Positions 21,746 through 32,988 of a stretch of DNA of 64,000 nucleotides are shown one piece after another. Numbering within the stretch: the stretch's first letter is position 1; the number at the start of each line of letters is the position of its first letter. Below the pieces are notes generated by a model, which saw nothing but the letters and a program-made list of their open reading frames with translations, was not told the origin of the DNA and did not search any database. The position numbers and the translations under genes are program-made. This DNA is from Catenaria anguillulae PL171 (lineage: Eukaryota; Blastocladiomycota; Blastocladiomycetes; Blastocladiales; Catenariaceae), in NCBI GenBank assembly GCA_002102555.1, contig MCFL01000023.1:124001-188000 (forward strand), written 5' to 3'.

Positions 21746-23425
21746 TCACATTTCGTAAATCAACGGCTTCCGACATCTCTGCACCATCTTCAACCTGAAC
21801 AACATCGCTGAAAGCGGGAATGTGCGGCACCTTGCCTTCGCGAGCGCTATCGCTAGCGACCTGAGAAGGGTGTGGTGGAATTGATGTGAGCGACTGAGCA
21901 CAAACGGCGTAGGCTGGGAGAGGGGAGCGTACCAGAGGCAGGTCCATGGGAACCGACGCTGTGAGCTGCAGAGGAGGAAAGACGAGTTGGAAGTGACGAA
22001 TCCACGGGACAGCTGATGGCGCAAGTCCGATGAGTCGAGCGAGGAAGCTGATGCAGGCCCGCTGTTCCGTTCCAGAGGAATAAACGGGCAAGCACCTTCT
22101 TCTGCCGCGTGCATAATCCCCAACTGCTCAGAGCCATCGGCGATTACTGTACGGGCCTCAAACTCCGTCGACTGCGTAAACAAACTGGCCAGGACCGTCT
22201 TTGCCACCTTCTCGGCCTCTGCCTTGTGGCAAGTACGGGCATGGTCCACAACCGCGCGCAGACCCTTGGAGACGCAATGGGCTTGAGCGACAGCCGGGGG
22301 CCTGTCCTCGTTTTCGGGATAGGCAAGCATGTCGACAAGGCCATTGATGGTGGATCCAGGCTGGGCGAGGAGCTCGTGCAGCAGGCGAAGCGTCTTGTCG
22401 GCCGCGAGCAGACCACGGGCAACGAGGTCACCAACGTTGTTGTAACTGGTCAACAGTCGACACTTGTAGGTCTCGTGGGCGAGGTCTGGTGCCGCGCGAT
22501 TTGAGAACGCGTGCGCGCAAGAGACACACCTTGGGCGTTTGACCGGGCTGGCGCGCGCATTTGGTCGCGCAGAAGCAGCAGCACCGATGCGTTGTTGCGT
22601 GTCGGATGAGGATGATGAGCGAGGCGAGCTCAAGTTGTACGAGTCGCGGTATTGGTCACGGTCACGGTCGCGCGAGTGATATTGGTTGTTGTTGCCGTGG
22701 AGGTCGTTGCCACGCCAGTTGTTGCCCTTGCCGCCTTGCTTGTTCTTGCTGCCCTTGGCTTCCGTGGTTGACGCGGAGCTTGAGGAGGTGGCGCCGTGCT
22801 CATCTGACAGCTCAGAGGCCGGCGTCTTGGGTTTGGGAGCGTCCGCAACGACGAGCTTGAGGTTCAAGACCTTTGGGAGCGTGTCCTTGAGCGCGTTGAG
22901 CGGCATCTGGTTGCCGAACAAGTGGGAAGCGAGCTCGTAAGCAAGCGTGCAATGTCAACTTGGTTGTTGAAGACATCGTCGAGCATGCGCGACGTGACAT
23001 CCCTGGGAAAGCACGCCTGCAGCACGGTGACGGCAAACGACTTGACCAATATGTGCTTGCCCCCGTTGGGTGGGGCGATTGTAGCGGCCAGGGGACGGCG
23101 GAGCCAGACGTCGACCGTCTCGGGTTTGGTGCAGGTCACGGCCAATAATGAGAACAGCTGCTGGGTGACGCGGTGGGGCGTGCAGATTTTGAGCATCAAA
23201 GGAACCCGCTCATCGATGTCAATGTTGTTGGGAGCGCCCGCGAAGAGCTCCATGAGGGCTTCGGAGTGGTAGCTGTCGTTGAGGCGCAGGTATTTGATGA
23301 CGGGCTCGTGGGCCGAGTTGGCCAGTTTGCTTCATGCGCTCCAAGGACTCGGCCGGGTTGGTCCACTTTTCGTCACCGAGACATGAGCCATCCCAGCTAT
23401 GCATCCAGGCTTGCTCGCTTGCCAC
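21746..23425 (-). pseudogene. Unrecognised gene with two apparent frameshifts
   Basis: Coding-like sequence on the minus strand changes frame at two points. Near 23330, LERMKQTGQ must shift to continue as NSAHEPVIKYL. Near 22935, FNNQVDIARLL must shift to continue as AYELASHLFGNQMPL. Neither spot allows an intron. The joined product would have a helical N-terminal ~200 residues (…LMELFAGAPNN…, …SRMLDDVF…), then a Ser/Lys/Gly/Asn-rich stretch with an RDRDRDQYRD run typical of RNA-binding tails, then CVSCAHAF and more helical sequence (LLAADKTLRLLHELLAQPG). The 3' end after about 22090 looks non-coding or spliced. I do not recognise the family. It is either a young pseudogene or carries assembly indels. 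Confidence 0.4.
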
Positions 23426-24478
23426 TAAACTTCACGCACACAACACGAAGGAAGCTCACCAGCGGGGGGAGTCACGGTGCTTGGCAAGTCTGCACTGGTG
23501 CAAAGGCCCTCGGAATACTGTTACGGCGTTTCCATAACCGAGGTGCAGACGTAGGTGCAAAAGCACAAAGTTGACTCGCATCAGCATCAGCATGGCAACT
23601 AGAGCAAGCGGCGCGGACTTGGGTGAATCTTTCTGACAGGCAGCTTGCCCGTGGCGCTTGCGTGGTGCTGTCGACATTGGTGGACGTACGACGCAATGAT
23701 CGAGAGTGCCTGCCAGGGAGATGGGTACGATAGAGATGATTGCATGCATGTTGGTGGCCGACGTCTCAAGTTTCTTGATTGGGATCCCTACGGCCATACA
23801 GTCATCCCTTCATGATTGAGAGCAGTTGTGGGGGGGAAAGTGCAGGCGTGAGTGCGACAGTTGCTTTGCACAGATCGAGGAATGGGGAATCGGGCGCCCG
23901 CGGAAGTACCGGCTTGCCGACAGTCGCCTGCAGAAGGAGGTCGCTACATGGTTTCACAATGTAGAGCAAGGATTCGTGACCTTGGGTGTTGAACCAAGTT
24001 TACGGTCAGCTGGACGGCTGGCCGAGTCGAAGGAGGGCAGATACATGGCCCGATCCGTTGCGCAACGCGAAGGGGCGAAACTGTTGTAGGTTGTGGTTGA
24101 CGGGAACTCCTATGGCGGCGGACTACGTCGCGTGGAGACCACGGACGGGATAGGTCTGGGAGAGGCACAGCGCCATATGTAGATCAGACCGATTCGACGC
24201 CTACGCGATCAATGTGGTCGAGGTGGTCAAGGGGTCGGGGGTGAGTCCTAGTCTCGTCGCTCTCGCCCGAAAAAAATGACAAGAGCGCACTGAAGAGTTG
24301 TCAGATGATACCTAGCATCATGATTGCAGCAAGTTTTCAGAAGCCGCTTGGCACATGGCCGGTAGTCAAGTCGGCATGCAATAAATGAACGGTGAAAAGA
24401 AGGAGTGGGAATGTTGGTGAGTGACTCGGTGTGTCCGTGAGCAAAACTGGAGCAACGGCCACAAGCGTCAAGTCAAGC
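23426..24478. other. Intergenic, no supported gene
   Basis: No domain-bearing frame. It lies between the broken gene and the hAT element. Confidence 0.4.
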
Positions 24479-24486
24479 AGTGTGCA
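24479..24486. repeat. Left target-site duplication of hAT element
   Basis: AGTGTGCA directly before the element, repeated exactly at 26363-26370. Eight bases is the duplication size made by hAT transposases. Confidence 0.9.
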
Positions 24487-26362
24487 TAGGGTTCTGCAAA
24501 CGACTCAGTCGAAAATCGCACTCGACTTTACTAATGCATCGGAGTGCTATGAGCGAGTGCAACCCGAGTCGATCGGCACGAGCAGTGAATCGAGCACTCC
24601 AAGCAGCGCAAGGTGAGACTTGAAACCGACTCACCCACCACTCGATCAAGACTTGTGAGACAACTCGCAACCGACTTCTTCTTATGAAACCATGACTTTT
24701 CGCATTGTATTATATTACCAAGTGACTGCCACAGTGTCCTGCACCCTCGGCCACACCCTCTGTGCCTTGCCCCGCTCGCTGCCGCCACCTCGGAACCACG
24801 CTCCCTTGGCAAATCGTTTGGCGTGATGCGAATACGGCGTCAATATCTTTCGCCGAAAAGCGTGATCAAGTCAGACTTGGCCTCAGGCGATTTCGACGTG
24901 TTGAGCCACGCAACGTCGGACGTGGACGAAGTGGAGCGTTTGATGGAGCAAGATTCGCACAAGTCGGCCATGGCTATGGCCATGTTACGTACATACATCC
25001 CAGCATCCGCTTGCGCAAGATCAAGGCGTGGATGGAGCAGCGTGGGTACTCTGTGCAATGGCGTGAGACAATGGCGGCGGAGTACAAGAAGCGGTACGTG
25101 AAGTATATTGCCGTGCTTCATTATTGCCTCACTCACCACAGTTTTTGGTTCCATCCAGCTTTGTCAAACTCGTCCAAGAATTCAATCCCAACCCGCCAAC
25201 TGGCCCTCAAAGTGCCGCTCGGCCCATCGCCCGCGTGTCGCCGTCTGCGTCAGCTCTTGAATCATTCATTGACGATGACGACCATCCTGCGGCCAAGCGG
25301 CAAAAGATTGGAACGGGCGACCCAGTCACCGACGAAATTGACAAGTACTTGGCCGACGATTGTGTCAGGATGGATCGGGAAATCCATAAATGGTGGGCCG
25401 CCAACACCTCATACCCATTGATCCGCAAGGCCGCCCACGCCATGCTCGCCATGCAAGCAACCTCCGTTCCGTCTGAGTCGCTCTTTTCGCTCTGTAACCG
25501 CGCCATGGACAAAGTCCGCAACCGCTCACATGCAGAAACCTTGGAGCGGCGCGTGCTGGTGACAACTTGGTCGCGCGCTCATCTCGGGATCCTTCTCGAC
25601 ACGGATTTCGGCGCGCATTTGCAAAAGTTGACTGTCGAGTTCATGTGCAAGGACAAGCTCTCGCACTTTGATTGGTCGTTGGGCGACTTGCCTGATCCTA
25701 GCACGGTGCCGCTTGGAACCGCAGCCATGGACGAGTCCAGATCGGACAGCGGCAACAAGGATGGGGAGCAGGGTGGTGGAGCGGATGCATCTGAAACGGG
25801 CGAGATGGATGTCGAGGGGCAGGAGGGGTTAGGGCAAGAATCTGGTGAAGGCGAGGGCGACGAGGGCGCCGCCGGCGAGAAGAGCCGCCAGCCGCAGGAG
25901 CCGGAATGGGTCGACCTCGAAGACGACGACAATGTCGGATCCGACGTTGATGCAGTGGATGACGTCGGCGAGTGCGGCGCGTGGGAATGGGAATGGGCGC
26001 AGTCGTACAATGATTAATTCTTGTCGCTGTGTGTGTTTCTTATGCCCTGGTTTATATTGTATTGTTCAACTGTGATTTACCCTTTCTCTATCCCCGTATC
26101 ACTTTCAAAAGAACAAATGTATGAATCTATTGAGATTTCGGCAATGTGAACGGTGTCTTGGAACTTTGTTAGCAGTCAAGCTCTCTGTGAAGCGCCAAAC
26201 TTGGGCAAGGAGTGCGCACTTGGAGTGCGAGTCGAGTCGAGTCGAGTGCTGATGGAGTCAAGTTCAGGTGAGCGCACTCGCCTCGACTCTCGAGTGGGCT
26301 GAGTCGACTCCATGCACACTCCAAGCACACTCACCTGACACTGAGTCGTTTGCAGAACCCTA
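24487..26362 (+). mobile_element. hAT-superfamily DNA transposon, 1876 bp, defective
   Basis: Perfect 23-base terminal inverted repeats begin TAGGGTTCTGCAAACG at 24487 and end with the inverse at 26362, flanked by identical 8-base duplications AGTGTGCA. The regions inside the ends are rich in GAGTCGA/ACTCG motifs, consistent with the subterminal transposase-binding repeats of hAT elements. The interior carries only a C-terminal transposase fragment with the hAT dimerisation domain. At under 1.9 kb it is too short for a full transposase gene, so it is an internally deleted copy that would need a transposase from elsewhere. Confidence 0.92.
24823..26017 (+). pseudogene. hAT transposase remnant (C-terminal dimerisation domain)
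   Basis: The 3' exon (from 25142) encodes the hAT family dimerisation domain: DEIDKYLADD, then WWAANTSYPLIRKAAHAMLA, SVPSESLFSLCNRAMDKVRN and ERRVLVTTW. It joins an upstream exon ending EYKKRY at 25097 through a 44-nt GT-AG intron. The upstream exon has a typical HPSIRLRKIKAWMEQRGYS segment, but the frame needed before it (SDLASGDFDVLSHATSDVDE) is shifted near 24985, so the ORF is broken. The BED zinc finger and most of the DDE catalytic domain are missing. The C-terminus carries a long acidic Glu/Gly/Asp-rich extension after the dimerisation domain. Confidence 0.8.
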
Positions 26363-26370
26363 AGTGTGCA
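26363..26370. repeat. Right target-site duplication of hAT element
   Basis: AGTGTGCA, identical to 24479-24486. Confidence 0.9.
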
Positions 26371-26426
26371 TGTATTTACAAAGTGAACATTGACCATTGC
26401 CGGCAGCCGCAAAATCACTTGCAAAA

Positions 26427-28449
26427 TCACGCAATCGACATGAACCCACCTCCACCGCCCCTGGACCTCGCCTGAACCATTTCCGCAACCAACCCAGGCT
26501 CGTCCCTCGCCTCCCTGACGCATTCCCTCTTGCGCAACACAATGTCGTTCATGACACGTACATTCTCCACATACGCATGATGACCTGCGCCCTCCACAAG
26601 GTACACCTCCAACTTGGCCGCTGCGTTTTCCTTCAACACGCTCGGCTGCAAGTCCCACAGCGCATACCGCGGATCGATCCAATCACCAACACCATACGCA
26701 ATCGCAAGTGACCCCTCGGCATCCGCCAGCCGACCATCCGGTGAAGACACCAATGCCTTCTTGAGCTGCGCGTCCAAAGGCACCACCCACCCTTTTGCTG
26801 GCGACCCAAGCTTTGCAAATGCGGCCTCGCCCGCTACACCCGGTGCACGGTGAATTCCCGCAAGCAAGTAATCCACAATGACGGCTGGAGGAATATCGCG
26901 GTGTCCTTGGCCGGCGCCTCCTCCTCTGCCAAACATGCGCGCAATGCGTGTGCGCGCGCGCATCACCATTTCCCTGGCCTTGTCCTTGCCCAGCACGTGC
27001 ACGAGAATGCGCTGCGGGGTAAACTGCCACGCCTGGTGCACAAGGGCAGCCTGGAGTTTGGTCCTGAGGGTTGCCGTGGGCGGCGCTTGGAAACCCTGGA
27101 GGCCAATTGGCGAGAGCAGTGTTAGGTTTGACAGTCGGTGTGGAAAGCGCAGGTAGTAGGACGCCGAGATGAAGCCACCCATGGAGTGGCCGACGAGGTG
27201 GAAGGTGGAAATGTTTTGCGCGGCGCGCCAGGATTCAAGCGAGTCGACAAAGTAGGCTTGCGCGGCAAGGGCGGTCGCGTGTGCGGTTGAAGAGGAGGTG
27301 GAGGGATAAATGGAGGAGAAGGGAGGGCGGGATGAGCCGCCCCAGCCGAGGAGGTCGATTGCATGCACTGTGTAGTGTTCTGTTTGACCGATTGGGTGGT
27401 GAGCGGCAAGGTGAGCAGCAAACAGCACGAGAAACGAATGAAAGAGAGGATTTACCTGAAAGCTCCTCCAAATTCCGAAGCCACATGCCCAGCGCCCCTC
27501 CCCACCCGTGTACAAGGACCAAATGAGGCTTCTCGTTCACAGATGGCTGCCCCTTCTTGCCAGTCACTGAGAGTGTGTTGATCTCGTAATACTCGGGCAA
27601 TACCGGTGTTGCTCGCCACCGACCAGCAGCGGCAGCGCCTGGCCGACACACCTTGGCCGCGGCGGCGGATGCAGCAGCATTTAAGGGCGAGCCCGACACG
27701 TCCTTCCAAAACTCGCGCGGAATCTTGACCTGATACAATCGCCACTCGAGGTTGGCCGGCAAGTAGGAGAGCAAGGCTTGCTCTGCCGACCTGTACTGCG
27801 ACATTTCCATGGATTCGGAAGCTGGGATTGAATCCTCTGCACTGCTGGTCTCGCCGCGGTCGTCGGCTGCAGGGCTTGCGTCATTGGTGATGAGACGTGC
27901 TTTGGCGGCGCGGCCAGCCAAGGTGGACTCTGACCGAAACGGCCGGCGGAAGAGCGAGCGCAGCCGAGATCCCAGGGCAGCCAGCGATCGACTTGCGCCT
28001 GGACTGGCGGCGCCAAGTGGCGACATGATCGGTCCGCTTGATGGTGGTGCGATAAAGGGCTCAGCAGGCCTAGGCGGGTGGTACGAAGCCAACTGGCCAG
28101 TGTCACGGTTGGCTGCCAGCGGCGATCGGACGGCAGTAGTTGCCGCGATGGTGCGTCGGTACGGGTACGGGTTGCGCAGGGCGGCACGAAGTGTTGTGCG
28201 TGCAAGCATGGCAACGGCGCGGCGAAGGGCGAGCCTGGGTGTGTGCAGAGTTGGGGTGCGGCGTGCAAGCGCCGTGCTTGAATTCGAGTTTTCGCGAGGA
28301 CTCGAAGAAGCGGGCTGATGGGAAACAGAGGTCTTCGCGCCTGGCGTGGAGGCGGTGGCAGTGGCAGTGGCAGTGGCGGTGGCGGTTGTGGTGGGAGATT
28401 GAAGGGCGTTGGCGGACAGAGAGGGGTCGGGGCAGCGGCCGTCGGGCAT
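26427..28449 (-). CDS. Alpha/beta hydrolase of the ABHD4/ABHD5 (CGI-58, Cld1) type
   Basis: Two exons, 28449-27456 and 27379-26427, with a 76-nt intron, encode 648 residues. The hydrolase core begins around residue 300 with the oxyanion segment LVLVHGWGGALGMWLRN, then AIDLLGWGGSSRP, the nucleophile elbow LVGHSMGGFISASYY, and a late GAGHHAYVENV carrying the catalytic His. These match the ABHD4/ABHD5 and yeast Cld1 group, which act on phospholipids, for example deacylating cardiolipin. The N-terminal 80 residues are low complexity (a Thr-Ala repeat). Residue 81 is a Met starting MLARTTLRAALRNPYPYRRT, an arginine-rich presequence-like stretch, so translation from 28209 and mitochondrial import are plausible. 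The start codons of this gene and the plus-strand orphan lie 372 bases apart. Confidence 0.85.
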
Positions 28450-28820
28450 GTTTATATACTATGAGGTGAGAGCGTATTTTGCAGAAACTTGTCATCACGT
28501 CTTCAAATTCGCTCACAGACACAGTCAGCATGAGTATATTGATGGTTGACTCGTATGCTGTGACGAAGTGACGTGAAGCGCCCATCTGATCGCCGCGCTG
28601 TGATGTCAAGTTATACGCGATCAATCTGTGTACGTACAGTAAATAACTTGGCGGCACACGCGAGCGAGCGAGCCCGTATTCGAGCTCCCTTGCAATTGCA
28701 ATTGGCCCCGGCCATGGCGGGCCACCATATGCATATGCATTCTTTGACAAGGCAACGCATCTACATAGATCTCGAGATCCCCCTAGACGCTCTTTGGCGG
28801 CCGGTCCAACATATTTAATC
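28450..28820. promoter_or_regulatory. Divergent intergenic region
   Basis: A 371-base gap between two divergent starts. It has a CGAGCGAGCGAG run at about 28660, CATATGCATATGCAT at about 28727 and ATATTTAAT just before the plus-strand ATG. No verified promoter element. Confidence 0.35.
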
Positions 28821-29735
28821 ATGTGGTGCTCCGTGTCCATGTCGATTGCGCTGCTGCGTTCCAGTTGGCCATGGGCTGCGACTACTAGTCATCCTGCCTC
28901 GACCGTCACCGCTACCCCTCAGTCAACCGCAACCGCAACCGCAACCGCAACTGCATCGGTCCACCACGAGCCCATCTCTTCCCCAATACCAAGGATGCCA
29001 CTCCGAGTCCCTCCCACTGGCACCCATGATCTGGCCCGGGCTCGCAGCATACCCGCCCCGTCCGCTTCGCATTCAACTTCAGCCCCCTCCGCCCCTTCCT
29101 CTTCTCACTGCAGTCCACCGTCATCAGCACGAGCTGGATCCACCGCCAACTCCGGGCTCGCTGCACGCCGCCGTCGGCCTCTCCTCACACTTGCCCTCCC
29201 ACCCCTCAACGCATCCGGTCCTGCTCCCGGGAACAGTTCCAACGGCAGCGCTCGCCTACATTCAGGATCCGGATCGACTTCCGCCGCCACCACCATGACT
29301 CGCCCGATCTCTCAAGCAGCGCTTGTTTCCCCTCTACTTCTCTCGAGTCCCAAGTCGCCTCACTCGATCATTGAGCGTGAAGCGCGCCTCACTCCGGCAG
29401 ACCCACGCATGCTCTCACTCAGCCCACGACCACCGGCTCCCACTGCTCGCCGGCTTGTCGACCGCTCTCGGCAAGCCCGACCTTCACCTTCACCCACCGT
29501 GTTTGATGATTGGGACCATTGGGAAGATTCGACACCCTTGCAGCCGCCGAGGTATGGCGATCACCGAGGGTCGCGAAGGATGGACAGTGCAGAGGCAGAT
29601 GCCTGGTGGGCTGGCATGGTGGAGATGATGGAGAGGGAGGGCAGGTGCGAGCAGTCCAGGCGCATGTCGGCCGTTGGGATCAGAGGCGTGCAGGAGCCAC
29701 CTGCATACCGTGCTGTAACCGTTGCTGGTCGGTAG
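28821..29735 (+). CDS. Orphan low-complexity ORF
   Basis: Single open frame of 304 residues from ATG 28821. It is Ser/Pro/Ala/Thr-rich with a Thr-Ala repeat (about residues 36-44) encoded by ACCGCA hexanucleotides. The only order-like part is the C-terminal ~80 residues: FDDWDHWEDS, then DSAEADAWWAGMVEMMERE and a PPAY motif near the end. No family recognised. The long uninterrupted frame, the third-position pattern and the divergent placement support a real gene; lack of homology argues for caution. Confidence 0.4.
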   Translation: MWCSVSMSIALLRSSWPWAATTSHPASTVTATPQSTATATATATASVHHEPISSPIPRMPLRVPPTGTHDLARARSIPAPSASHSTSAPSAPSSSHCSPPSSARAGSTANSGLAARRRRPLLTLALPPLNASGPAPGNSSNGSARLHSGSGSTSAATTMTRPISQAALVSPLLLSSPKSPHSIIEREARLTPADPRMLSLSPRPPAPTARRLVDRSRQARPSPSPTVFDDWDHWEDSTPLQPPRYGDHRGSRRMDSAEADAWWAGMVEMMEREGRCEQSRRMSAVGIRGVQEPPAYRAVTVAGR

Positions 29736-30346
29736 TTGTCGATATCGTGTCCTTGTTGAGGACGTCTTTTGTTCTTTCTCAACTCCTCCTTCCCCCCGGC
29801 TTTCCCCTGTGTTTCGGCGGTGTACCTGTAATACCCTACACACGCACCCATGTTCATTTTGGCTCTCCGAGTCAATCAACTCTTCCGCATTCATCTCCCA
29901 TTTCGCACCTCTTCCTCTCCATTCTTTGCTGACCTTGATTTTGCCACCACGTTTTCCAGTCAGTTTTTATTCCTTGCACCCCACACTCGATCACCCGACA
30001 CTTCTCACTTTCTTTTGTCGTTCCTTCATACTACGCCATCCATGATACTTCGCCATACATTGACGAATCCATGGCACATAGTATTTCCAGTCGTACACCT
30101 CCAAGAGGATCGCACTCCATCTTTTCCTATTGTGAGCCATCACACATGTGACGTCGGACTGAAATCCGGTTACAATCCTCCACGATGTGGATCATTTCCC
30201 CAAGGTAACCCGTATGAACAGGTAGCCCCAAGAATCCGTAGCCAGCACACCAGGTTTTGGCGTAGATGCCATGAATATGCCTCGGTGCTCAAGTGGTCCA
30301 TGGTCCATTTTCTATACACTTGACACTTTTGACACAACTACAGTTG
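29736..30346. other. Intergenic between convergent genes
   Basis: AT-richer and CT-rich; no supported gene. It likely contains the 3' untranslated regions of the two converging genes. Confidence 0.4.
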
Positions 30347-32988
30347 CTACAACGGATCAAACATCTTGAGCAAATCCGCCTGCGAACTCCCACCCGACCC
30401 AGCTGCATTCGCGCTCGTACCCGCCCCACCAGCTTGTCGCGGTTGCAACGGCGCCTGGGATGCTACCATACTGGGCGTCGTAAACGGATTGTTGAGCGCC
30501 AAATGACTTGCCGATCCCGATGCCGACGACGTCGTGGCAAGCGCAGACCACGCCGATTGTGCGCCATTGCTGGCAGTAGACGCAAAGGGCGACGACGAAG
30601 ACGAGAATGCATTTGACCACGCGCTGGATGCGGATGCGGACGCGGACCCGTGTGCGGGCGTTGATGCCAAGCCAAATGCTTGGATGGGCACTTGCGGACC
30701 GGTCATCGTAAAGGGCGACGACGACGCGAGCGGTCGTGACATGCCGCCGCCAAGTCCGCCGGCACTCGACGGCTGCTGCATGGCGCTCGTTGCGGTTGCA
30801 AGCGACAGTTGGTCCAAGTTGCGCGAGGCCAGTGCTGATGCGGCGCCCATGGCACCTAGGCTCAATCCGGACCCGGCGCCTTTCACTGTACCAGCACCAC
30901 CGTATCCTGATCCTGATCCCATGGCGGTGGTCGTGCCCAACACCTCGGCTGTCCGGCTTGCCAGTGCCTCCTTCCCCCTAACCGTCCCCACATGTGCGCG
31001 TTCCACCTCGGTCAACATGGCCCTAGCTTCGGCCATGACTGCTTGAAACCCGGCAACCGTATCGACGCCCGGCGCAAACGCAAGCTTGAGCAGTGCGGGG
31101 ACAAGGCCCAAGGCAATGGCTTGTGGCGCGAGCGCAATGTCCTTTGATGTGGCGAGGTCGTGGAACATGGCCATGAGCTTGCACACGAGCGCGGGCGAAT
31201 CGGGCGACGCTGGGATGCGAGATGCGGCAAGGCGCAGAATGGGTACGAGTGAGGTCGAGATAAAGTCGCGGTCGAGGGCCGGGAACGAAGCGTGCAGGGC
31301 ATCGAGGGCGGGCGATACGAGTGCTGGGTTGAATGGCGGCGGCGCGGCATTTGGTGTGTCGGTCGCAGGCCCGAGAAACGCGGCAATACGTGGAAGCAGG
31401 ACCGAGCGCAGGTGAGATGTGTCGATGAGGCGAATGGCTGGGAGGGGCGATTCGGTGCCTACCGAGGTGGCGAGCTGTGTCAGGGCTGCTGATTGAACTT
31501 GCGGCTGGTCCGTCATGCCTAGTGCCGTGGAAAACATGGGCACCGATTCTCGTGCAAAATCCTTGGGCCCGAGCTGGGTCGCGAGAAGGTTGACATGCTG
31601 CAGGAGGGCCAGCATGACTTGAGGCGGGTTTGAGCACGTGAGCAGAGGGCGGATAGCGGGAAACACAGTCGACATAAACTCACGAGGAGTCGTGGCCTTG
31701 GCCGATGCAGCGAGAACGGCGGGCAGGGCAAACGGGACGAGCGTTGGGGTCTTGAGTTCGCTCATGAGGGCGGGGAGAAACTTGCGTTGGACGATCGTTG
31801 GTGGAAATTGAGCAAGAGTGCCAGTGAGCCTTTTGAAAAATTGTGCCTTTTCTAGATCTGACTTGGTCGGCATATCCTCCAAAAAGCGAACAGCTGCGAG
31901 GAGAGGGGTTTGGAAGACAGGATGAGATGCAAGCGAGGACAGTGGGGGCCGATGGCTTGGGTCTTGCATCAACAAGTCGACAATGATGCGCTGTACGGTC
32001 TGGTCGCGAGAAAAGCTGACGAGTTTGGATGGCAATGCTTCAAGGGCCGACCGATACGTGAGGATATTGCTTTGCGATCGAATAGGCGAGTTGCCATGGT
32101 TGTACAACGCATGAACCAAGCAGCCGAGTCCAAACGAGTCGGATGCCGGAATCAGTGAATGCGAGAGCACGTATTCGGGAGAGCTAAAGTCGAGGTTTGG
32201 AAGGTGAAGGAGGTTTGTGGATGGGGCATTGTGCTCGGGAAAGTTGGGTTTGCCCGCGTCAGTTGCATTCGGCGAGTACTGGTTCCATTGCGCAAACTGG
32301 AAGCCTGCCAGTTTCCAGTCGCCCTTGGCATTGATGTACACGGCTTCGGGCACAAGATTGGCGTGGATGAGTTTTGCATCGGCGTGAAGAAATTGGAGGC
32401 CTTTGGCGAGTTGTAGGACTCCTTTTTGAATCTGCACAAGGGTGAATCAACCGTCACAAATGTCAGCTTCCTGCACCATACGACGAGAGGGAAAGTATAC
32501 AACGACATACCTCTAGCTCATCGAGCTCGTATTTTTCCAACGTCCGGTCAATCCCATGGGTAAAATTTGTATAGTTGCCCAGGACATTGGCCAGATTGCC
32601 AAGCAACCTCTCGGTTACAAACGCCAGGGACGTGGGTGATTCGCTGATCGGCTCGACAACCTCGAGCAAGCATGGATGCCGCAGCCGGCACAGCGTCGAA
32701 ATGTCCTTCTTAAGCAGCTGGATGAGCTCGCCGATGGGCACCTTCATGTCCCAAATTTGATTCTTTTCAAAGTAGAACACCGAAACGAGGCGGCCGGTTG
32801 TCTATCGTGCCACAGTTGCAGAGGTTGGTGAGTCTTTGGCGACCAGGGCGTGGGCGACGGAGGCAGCGGTATTGGGGAACGGTACATGCCTTGTGGGTCC
32901 CATTGTACACCCGCCAACACATGCCCGGTCCGCCCGTCGCGACGATGCGCTTGTCGACCTCGTACTGAAGGCTGATTTGATTTCCCAT
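30347..32988 (-). CDS. SCY1-like pseudokinase (SCYL2/CVAK104 type)
   Basis: Three exons, 32988-32890, 32801-32511 and 32431-30347, encode 824 residues. Exon 1 has the SCYL N-terminus: VATGGPGMCWRVYNGTHK. The kinase-like domain continues with LVSVFYFEKN, RHPCLLEVVEP and LAKGLQFLHADAKLIHANLV. The HRD aspartate position reads HAN and the DFG position reads LAG, so it is a pseudokinase. HEAT-like helices follow (about residues 330-590, TIVQRKFLPALMSELKTPTL, then LAFAPGVD), and the tail is Ser/Gly/Ala-rich. The last residues are QADLLKMFDPL. SCYL2 relatives act in clathrin-coated vesicle traffic between trans-Golgi and endosomes. The first intron appears to use a GC donor (AAG|GCATGT), because only that join keeps both conserved VYNGTHK and the downstream frame. 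Confidence 0.85.

Noticed and set aside
24431-24616. Short ORF across the left end of the hAT element
   Set aside because: It spans the target-site duplication and inverted repeat, so it cannot be an ancestral gene.
25098-25141. Alternative donor four bases upstream (CG|GTACGT at 25094) for the hAT transposase intron
   Set aside because: It puts the downstream exon out of frame; the GTGAAG donor at 25098 keeps the dimerisation-domain frame.
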